Origin: Elusimicrobiota bacterium
Lineage (GTDB): Bacteria > Elusimicrobiota > Elusimicrobia > Elusimicrobiales > Elusimicrobiaceae
DNA: 5,254 nucleotides
Direction of reading: 5' to 3'
Assembly: GCA_031259485.1 (NCBI GenBank)
Contig: JAIRLH010000154.1
Location: 1-5,254 of the forward strand
Positions 1 through 5,254 of the stretch are shown in pieces; position 1 is the first letter of the stretch; the number at the start of each line of letters is the position of its first letter. Both the position numbers and the translations under genes were made by a program. The notes below the pieces were generated by a model. It ran no database searches and was not told the origin of the DNA. It saw only the letters and a list, made by a program, of their open reading frames with translations.

Positions 1-1
1 G

Positions 2-3000
2 ATAAGGGAAGCGCTTCTTGCTGAAGGCGGCTTGCGCGAGGAAGAGATAACGGAAGAGGCGTACCGCGCGGTGTATGACAAATATTTTACCGAGAAAACG
101 GAAGAAGAAGCAGATATAAGACGCGCCTCAAAAGCGCTCAGGCAGGCATATCCCCTTGATTTTGCGCAGGAAAGATTTGACAGGCATCTATTTGAGCTCC
201 TCCAAAACGACCCTGAGCAGGCGTGCATAAATCGGAATTGTTTTGAAATCAACGCATACATGATGGCCGCGCTTGAATATATGGTGGAAAGGGGAATCTC
301 CGGTCTCGGGAAAATATATAAAAGCAGTCTGGGATACGCGGAGGGCCGCGATTTTGGCGCGGGCAATATAAACGATCCGCAGAGAATGATAGGCGAAATT
401 TACTGGATAAACAGAATTATAGAGAAATACGGGGTGCGTGAAGAAATGGCTGGAACCCTGTCCGCGTACGCGAGTACGATAATAGAAAAAGCGGGCGATT
501 TCTGCGACAGCGGGCATGACTTTGACAAAAAGTCCGAAAGAAGTCTGGCAAGCGGCGGTGGCAATAAGAAATTGCGCAAAGGCCTTGTAAGGCAATGGAG
601 GCAGCGCGATTGCGGCAATGTAGGAGAAACAATGGCTCTGCTTACTGCGGTTTCTGGGGATGATGTTAAAGAATCCGCCAAAGCCGCCGCGCTCATATAT
701 AAGACGATAAATGACGTAAAGCGGGAGGATTTGGGTTCGGGCTTGGCAGTAATGGGGATAATGTCGCTGGCGAATTTAGACACGAGTCTGTCATGGCAAT
801 ATATAGATAAATTTCTTACGGATAAGACTATTCCTGCCGGCAGCTTCAGGGAGGAAGGCGGGAAAATACTTGATTTGTTAAGCATAAGCGAATGGTCTAA
901 AAAAGGCATAGACGTGGCGGCCCTTGTCCAAGGCACCAATGGACGATATCATAACAATATGTCCATGAGATACGATTATCTTGAGGAAGGCGGCAGCCTG
1001 CCCGCAGGCTATGAGGACATGATATCCGAGGTGCAGGCGGGTTTTAATATAACCTTCGCCAATGCTTTTGAGGATATAGGACATTATATAGGTTCTCTCC
1101 GCAATAACTTTGCTGAGAAATTAACTGAAAAAATACTTAATAAGTATGTCGCGAAGCACAATTTGAGAAGCGATTGCATGAGGATTAATAATTCTGATGC
1201 GAGTTATACATGCGACGCGGGGTATCATGTGCATACTCCGTTGGTCGTAGGTCTTATTGAGGGCAATGGAGCGCATAGCGGAGCTGGTAAAGCGGCGGCG
1301 GCAATAATAGCCGAGGGAAAATGGTGGGATATAAATGAAGCGACGCAAAGACGTATAAACAATATAGCGCGCGCCGCGCTGGGGCAGCCCGCAAAGCAAT
1401 ATGACGCCGAAAAGCAGAAAAAGTATAAACAAAACGCAAGAATAATATTCACAAGCGGGTATGTGGATTTTATAGTATCGGTGATATGTATAGCGATGGT
1501 AGTAAAAAGCGTGCCGTCACTGCTGCGCAGCGGGATAAAAATATTAAGCAATTCTTCCAGGGTAAGGACTGTAGTCAAGGCCGGCCGAGGTGAGCTTTTA
1601 AAATCAGTAAGAAGCGGCATGAAGAAGCAGGGAATTACGCGGGGGAGTATAAATGCAGCGCGCAAGCAACTGGCGCAAAAGCAACAAGTGGCGCAGAGTG
1701 CGGCAAGAACAAAGCAGTCTTCTGCCGTTGCGCAAAACCAGAGAGCGGCGCAGGGTACGGCCAAGGCAGAGCAGTCATCCGCGGTTGGGAAAAATCAGGG
1801 TCCGCAAAAGGGTACGATAGAAGTAAGGCTCAGCGGTAATAAAGTTAAGCCTGAGCAGGATTTGTTGGTAAGAGTAAAGTCCAACGGCAGGATTATAAGC
1901 AAAAGAGGTATCCTCGCCGAGGTCCCCGCAAGCGGGACGCTGCAGCCGCTCAGGCCGCAGCTTACCGCGCAGGTCGGAGGCATGGGAGGCGGCGGGGCTG
2001 CGTCAACGCAGGCACCGCCCGCGGTTGGCAATGCCGTGTCGTCTTACCGTGTGATACCTACGCGGCCCTATGTTCCTAAACCCGCGGGCTTGACGGGGAA
2101 TATAAATACGCAAAAGCCTGCGCAAAAATTTATGCGCTCGGCGAGATTATGGTTTGAGTGGAATATAAGGCCTTTTTTTAGTGTAGCGGGACAAACAATA
2201 AAAGCCCCGTTCAGGAGCATGCGCGGCGTGGCGACGGCGGTTATGGGAGGCGCGACGCCGCTGGGCACCACCGTTGAAATGACCGCGCTCAGAACTCCGG
2301 CGGCGATACACTCTTACGTAAGCGCGATACCGAGTGGTAATTTGGTTCGGCCGTTTACGCAGCTGGCCGACGCGGCCAATGCCGCCGGACAACTGCCGGC
2401 GGCGGCTGGTATTGCCAAAACGCCAATGTCGCTGGTGCATGGCGTAAACACGATACCTTTCTTCACCCCCATTTATGCGCTGGAGCCTTTTGCAGTATTC
2501 GGCGGCGCGCCAAACCGAAAACTTTGGGCAACAGTAGGAAGCCATAATATATCCCCAGCCCGATACAAGACCCGAAAAACAACACCCGTACCCGCGGGAA
2601 ATATCGTTGAAAAGAAGAATCTTTCCACTAACGCATTTTTTGTTCCGTTTCTTTCGGCCGTGAACATAGCCGTATGCGGGCCGATTTTTCAAAGCGCGTT
2701 CGCCATAGCCGATTCCAATATAAAAACAATAACGACGCTTATAGGGTATGTTCCTCTTATCCTCGCAGTTTGGATATTAGTCAGGTTCGGCAAAGGAGTT
2801 GCGATAAGGCTGAGCGGCCCGCTTGCGACCGGCGGCGTGGCAACGGCGATAGCTGCTGGATTTTGGAATTTTGTAAATCCGGGGGTTTTTCCCGTTATTG
2901 CGGGGGCTTTGGGATTATTTTCTTTGTCCTTGTCGGGCTGGCTGAGGCTTTCCTCTCTTTCTCCCTGGGCGGAAGCTATCTTTGCCGATAAAGACTATAC

Positions 3001-3835
3001 TCCCGCGGTAAACGGCGGATTCGTGGGCAGGCACGTGGGCGGAATTTCTTTTCTGCTTCCGGTAGTTTTGGGCGGCGTTTTCGGCCCTGTTTTGAGCGAT
3101 GCGAGCTTAATCGCGTCTTCTTCGCTGCTTTTGCTGCTTTCGGTTTCCAGCTGGGCGGGAATTAATAAGATGGGTTTAAAGGACATATCAGAATCACTTA
3201 ATTGGAAAAAAACTCTGAAGGAATTAAAAAGTTTGGTTTCGCGCGGAAAAAACACGATTAGAAATCCTCTTGCCGTTGCTCTGGCGGAAAGCGCGGAGAC
3301 GGCTATAATTCTCTTGCTCGTCTTTGATTTGGAGCAAAAGTTTAATTTTTCAGTGCCGATGGCGGTAGTGAGCGCAATTGCAGTAAGCGCGCTGGCTATT
3401 GCGGGCAGAGTTTTGACCACATATCTGTCCAAAAATAAAGAATTTAGCCAGGCGGGAACTTATAGGATTTATTCCGCTTTCAGTTTGCTTGGCGTAACGC
3501 TGTTCGCGCTGTTTAATACGGGCTATCTCGGGCTTGCAGGCGCAGTTTTGGCATTAATCGGACTGCCTAACACAATTTCGCCCGTAACGGGCGTTACTTC
3601 TAAGAAAAACCCCGGCTATTCGGAAGCGATTTCCGCGCTGGTTTTCCTGACAGTTGCTTTGTCGCTGTTCTCGGGGCTGGTTTTAGACGCGGCGCAGTCT
3701 TTTGCCGGAGGCTCTGCGGGATTTTGGGTGCCGCTCGCGCTGGAAGCTCTCGCTTTTTGTCTTTCGGCGAATGTCCTTTCCGGCGCTAAAACTAAAAGCC
3801 GCAAAAATTCTAATATTAATTTCCAGGAGGAATAA
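2..3835 (+). CDS. Large multidomain membrane protein, 5'-partial, with C-terminal 12-helix MFS-like domain
   Basis: The frame is open from base 2 and ends at TAA 3833-3835. The first possible start is a TTG at 32 with only a weak GAAGG before it, and no signal peptide follows, so the true start is probably upstream of the window. Residues below count from that TTG. Residues 1-470 are soluble and helix-rich, with six cysteines (65, 70, 158, 194, 382, 394) and a His cluster (399, 401, 415); I recognise no family. A hydrophobic segment at about 474-494 is followed by a very basic stretch (499-550). A Gln/Ala-rich linker with a 19-residue repeat covers about 545-590, a strand-like segment 594-630, and a Gly/Pro-rich stretch 640-690. 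Residues 869-1249 contain about twelve hydrophobic helices, six on each side of a polar loop (1045-1078), the typical MFS plan. RFGKG (918-922), between helices 2 and 3, resembles a degenerate MFS motif A lacking its Asp. The tail is basic. Transport function is inferred; substrate and the role of the N-terminal part are unknown. The coding frame is very secure, the MFS assignment moderate. Confidence 0.85.
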   Translation: MREALLAEGGLREEEITEEAYRAVYDKYFTEKTEEEADIRRASKALRQAYPLDFAQERFDRHLFELLQNDPEQACINRNCFEINAYMMAALEYMVERGISGLGKIYKSSLGYAEGRDFGAGNINDPQRMIGEIYWINRIIEKYGVREEMAGTLSAYASTIIEKAGDFCDSGHDFDKKSERSLASGGGNKKLRKGLVRQWRQRDCGNVGETMALLTAVSGDDVKESAKAAALIYKTINDVKREDLGSGLAVMGIMSLANLDTSLSWQYIDKFLTDKTIPAGSFREEGGKILDLLSISEWSKKGIDVAALVQGTNGRYHNNMSMRYDYLEEGGSLPAGYEDMISEVQAGFNITFANAFEDIGHYIGSLRNNFAEKLTEKILNKYVAKHNLRSDCMRINNSDASYTCDAGYHVHTPLVVGLIEGNGAHSGAGKAAAAIIAEGKWWDINEATQRRINNIARAALGQPAKQYDAEKQKKYKQNARIIFTSGYVDFIVSVICIAMVVKSVPSLLRSGIKILSNSSRVRTVVKAGRGELLKSVRSGMKKQGITRGSINAARKQLAQKQQVAQSAARTKQSSAVAQNQRAAQGTAKAEQSSAVGKNQGPQKGTIEVRLSGNKVKPEQDLLVRVKSNGRIISKRGILAEVPASGTLQPLRPQLTAQVGGMGGGGAASTQAPPAVGNAVSSYRVIPTRPYVPKPAGLTGNINTQKPAQKFMRSARLWFEWNIRPFFSVAGQTIKAPFRSMRGVATAVMGGATPLGTTVEMTALRTPAAIHSYVSAIPSGNLVRPFTQLADAANAAGQLPAAAGIAKTPMSLVHGVNTIPFFTPIYALEPFAVFGGAPNRKLWATVGSHNISPARYKTRKTTPVPAGNIVEKKNLSTNAFFVPFLSAVNIAVCGPIFQSAFAIADSNIKTITTLIGYVPLILAVWILVRFGKGVAIRLSGPLATGGVATAIAAGFWNFVNPGVFPVIAGALGLFSLSLSGWLRLSSLSPWAEAIFADKDYTPAVNGGFVGRHVGGISFLLPVVLGGVFGPVLSDASLIASSSLLLLLSVSSWAGINKMGLKDISESLNWKKTLKELKSLVSRGKNTIRNPLAVALAESAETAIILLLVFDLEQKFNFSVPMAVVSAIAVSALAIAGRVLTTYLSKNKEFSQAGTYRIYSAFSLLGVTLFALFNTGYLGLAGAVLALIGLPNTISPVTGVTSKKNPGYSEAISALVFLTVALSLFSGLVLDAAQSFAGGSAGFWVPLALEALAFCLSANVLSGAKTKSRKNSNINFQEE
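1685..1798 (+). repeat. Two tandem 57-bp units encoding a 19-residue Gln/Ala/Ser repeat
   Basis: Unit one is 1685-1741 and unit two 1742-1798, both in frame within the long gene. By hand alignment 41 of 57 bases and 10 of 19 residues are identical. Both units contain the shared core QSSAV followed two residues later by NQ, and an A-x-x-A pattern near the start with Arg or Lys after it. The divergence means this is an old duplication, not a recent slippage product. It lies in the basic linker between the single membrane segment and the C-terminal transporter-like domain, so it probably serves as a flexible spacer. Confidence 0.7.
3825..3830 (+). promoter_or_regulatory. Shine-Dalgarno site AGGAGG for the NhaC-like gene
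   Basis: A full AGGAGG lies six bases before the ATG at 3837. It is inside the coding sequence of the upstream gene, where it makes up part of the final Gln-Glu-Glu codons. It fixes the start of the antiporter gene at 3837 in preference to the longer in-frame extension back to an ATG at 3702, which would overlap the upstream gene by more than 130 bases and add a non-conserved, basic leader. Confidence 0.93.
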
Positions 3836-3836
3836 A

Positions 3837-5189
3837 ATGAACAAACAGAATAATCTTTTCGTACCGCCGCAAAGCGGCGAACCGAAGGCAAACGTTTGGG
3901 CTCTTGCCCCGCTTGCGGTATTTTTATTTGCGTATCTCGTCGCTTCTTTAATAGCGGGCGATTTTTACAAAATGCCGATTACAGTGGCTTTCGTGCTTGC
4001 GGCTGCAGCGGCCGTTATAATGATGAAAAAGGGTTCCCTGCAGGATAAAACGGATATATTTTGCAAAGGCGCGGGCAACGGCAATATTATGCTGATGGTC
4101 GTAATATTTATCCTCGCGGGCATGTTTGCGAAAACCGCAAAAGATATGGGCGCGGTTGATTGCGCGGCGAATTTTATTCTTTCGCTTTTTCCGCCGAATT
4201 TGCTTGCGCCGGGTTTGTTCGTCGCCGCGTGCTTTCTATCTATGGCGATGGGAACTTCCGTCGGAACCATTGTCGCGCTTGTCCCCGTCGCGGCCGGACT
4301 TGCCGCAAAAACGGGCATAAGTCCCGAGCTTATGAGCGCGGTCGTGGTCAGCGGGGCGATGTTCGGCGACAATCTTTCTTTCATTTCTGACACGACCATC
4401 GTCGCGACACGAACTCAGGGCTGCAAAATGTCGGATAAATTCAAAACTAATTTCCGTATAGTTTTTCCTTTTGCGGTTATAACGGCAATACTTTACTTTT
4501 TTGCGGCAAAATCCGGCGCGGCGGATTTATATCCGGCAGATTACAGTTTTTTAAAAGTGGTGCCTTATTTGTTTGTGCTCGCCTCGGCAATCGCGGGAAT
4601 GAACGTTATGGCGGTGCTGACGTTCGGCACGCTGCTTGCCGGAGCCGTCGGCCTTATCGGCGGGAGTTTTACTATATGGGGCTGGACCGGCGCGATGGGC
4701 GGCGGAATAAACGCAATGGGCGAGCTTATTATTGTAACTGTTTTGGCCGGCGGCATGTTTGAAACGATAAAAGAAAACGGCGGCGTTGCCTGGATTATAA
4801 ACAAACTTCAAAAACGCATAAAATCGCAAAAAGGCGCGGAGTTCGGCATAGCCGTTCTTGTGTGCTTTGCAAATTTTTGCACGGCCAACAATACAATCGC
4901 GCTGATAATGACGGGCCCGATAGCGAAAGATATCTCCGTAAAATTTAAAATACCCGCAAACAAAACCGCGAGCATTATGGATATCTCAAGCTGTTTTGTT
5001 CAGGGAATTATTCCCTACGGCGCGCAGCTTCTGATGGCGGCGGGCCTCGCGCAAATATCGCCGGTAAGCATAATGAAATATTTGTATTATCCGTATCTTC
5101 TCGGCGTCGGCGCGCTGACCGCGATATTTATTCCGCGTTTATTGCGCGTTAGAAAATCTAAAACAACATATATTACTAAAAATCTATAG
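3837..5189 (+). CDS. NhaC-type Na+/H+ antiporter family protein
   Basis: A complete 450-residue integral membrane protein of the NhaC family in the ion-transporter superfamily. Members exchange Na+ for H+ across the inner membrane, and relatives exchange organic acids or amino acids. The start at ATG 3837 follows a perfect AGGAGG; the stop is TAG 5187-5189. Ten or more hydrophobic segments are visible, for example at about 21-40, 46-63, 84-98, 122-136, 208-224, 239-275, 295-310, 335-349, 390-405 and 417-434. The most diagnostic stretch is GAMFGDNLSFISDTT (173-187), the conserved polar core motif of the family, followed by a basic loop (192-205). Also typical are TANNTIALI (349-357) and QGIIPYGAQLL (389-399). 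The length fits the shorter NhaC-like subgroup. The gene starts one base after the stop of the upstream long gene, so the two are co-transcribed. Family membership is secure, but the ion or solute specificity is not, so I give no gene symbol. Confidence 0.92.
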   Translation: MNKQNNLFVPPQSGEPKANVWALAPLAVFLFAYLVASLIAGDFYKMPITVAFVLAAAAAVIMMKKGSLQDKTDIFCKGAGNGNIMLMVVIFILAGMFAKTAKDMGAVDCAANFILSLFPPNLLAPGLFVAACFLSMAMGTSVGTIVALVPVAAGLAAKTGISPELMSAVVVSGAMFGDNLSFISDTTIVATRTQGCKMSDKFKTNFRIVFPFAVITAILYFFAAKSGAADLYPADYSFLKVVPYLFVLASAIAGMNVMAVLTFGTLLAGAVGLIGGSFTIWGWTGAMGGGINAMGELIIVTVLAGGMFETIKENGGVAWIINKLQKRIKSQKGAEFGIAVLVCFANFCTANNTIALIMTGPIAKDISVKFKIPANKTASIMDISSCFVQGIIPYGAQLLMAAGLAQISPVSIMKYLYYPYLLGVGALTAIFIPRLLRVRKSKTTYITKNL

Positions 5190-5254
5190 AGAAGGTGAAG
5201 TTATTAGTTATTTTGTTCATATTTAAGAAGCTTTCTATATATGCTAATTTTGAA
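5190..5254. other. AT-rich 3' flank, no supported gene
   Basis: These 65 bases are about 23% G+C (15 of 65), much lower than the two genes to the left. There is no GC stem followed by a T-run, so no intrinsic terminator is seen. A frame beginning GTG at 5195 stays open to the edge and would give a hydrophobic start (KLLVILFIF), but the purine-rich AGAGAAG before it directly abuts the GTG, leaving no normal spacer, so I do not call it as a gene. The stretch is best described as intergenic. Confidence 0.5.

Noticed and set aside
32..34. TTG at 32 as the real start of the long gene
   Set aside because: The same frame is open to base 2, the SD is weak, and no export signal follows although the topology suggests one is needed. 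The gene is more likely cut by the window edge.
995..1010. Perfect inverted repeat AGCCTGC-CC-GCAGGCT
   Set aside because: It lies well inside the coding sequence, has no T-run after it and only a two-base loop, so a terminator or regulatory role is not supported.
2147..2692. Minus-strand 181-residue frame and plus-strand 105-residue frame at 2674-2991
   Set aside because: Both lie entirely within the long gene in other frames. The minus-strand product is very rich in Arg and lacks any domain pattern, typical of a shadow frame.
3702..3836. Longer in-frame start for the antiporter gene at ATG 3702
   Set aside because: It would overlap the upstream gene by 134 bases, lacks a good SD, and encodes a basic leader unlike the family. 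The ATG at 3837 has a perfect SD.
5227..5236. AAGAAGCTTTCT near-palindrome in the 3' flank as a terminator
   Set aside because: The stem is short and AT-rich, with no T-run following.
5213..5241. Promoter-like TTGTTC, 17-base spacer, TATATA
   Set aside because: Only 3 of 6 and 4 of 6 consensus matches in an AT-rich stretch where such matches are expected by chance.
5195..5254. Possible start of a third gene at GTG 5195
   Set aside because: It is open to the edge and begins like a membrane or signal segment, but the purine-rich stretch abuts the start codon with no spacer. Only 20 codons are visible.

Overview
The window holds one very long open reading frame that is already open at the left edge (2..3835), followed by one complete ion-transporter gene (3837..5189) on the same strand. 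The last 65 bases (5190..5254) are AT-rich with no supported feature. Nothing on the minus strand looks like a gene: every long minus-strand frame lies opposite one of these two. I found no RNA gene, CRISPR array, insertion sequence or clear terminator.

The long frame encodes at least 1277 residues of a multidomain membrane protein that I cannot assign to a named family. In order it has a soluble, helix-rich region whose cysteines all fall before the first membrane segment, a single membrane segment, a basic Gln/Ala-rich linker with a 19-residue tandem repeat, a short strand-like segment, a Gly/Pro-rich stretch, and a C-terminal domain with 6+6 predicted membrane helices like a major facilitator superfamily (MFS) transporter. 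Its start lies outside the window. The second gene encodes a 450-residue NhaC-type antiporter-like protein with well conserved family motifs. Its Shine-Dalgarno sequence sits inside the last codons of the long gene and only one base separates the two, so they almost certainly share a transcript and may be translationally coupled.

The organism cannot be fixed from this sequence. Strong SD use, dense packing, very large low-homology proteins with fused transporter domains and heavy ATA use for isoleucine would fit an uncultured anaerobic diderm lineage such as Elusimicrobiota or Omnitrophota. This is a low-confidence guess. An NhaC-type exchanger would suit a cell that handles sodium or organic-ion gradients, but no substrate can be read from the sequence.

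The most notable points are the unusual domain fusion with a self-consistent membrane topology, and an abrupt change in isoleucine codon choice inside the long gene near 2850..2900, from about 78% ATA to about 12% ATA. The change falls within the MFS-like domain and points to a mosaic gene or, less interestingly, an assembly join.
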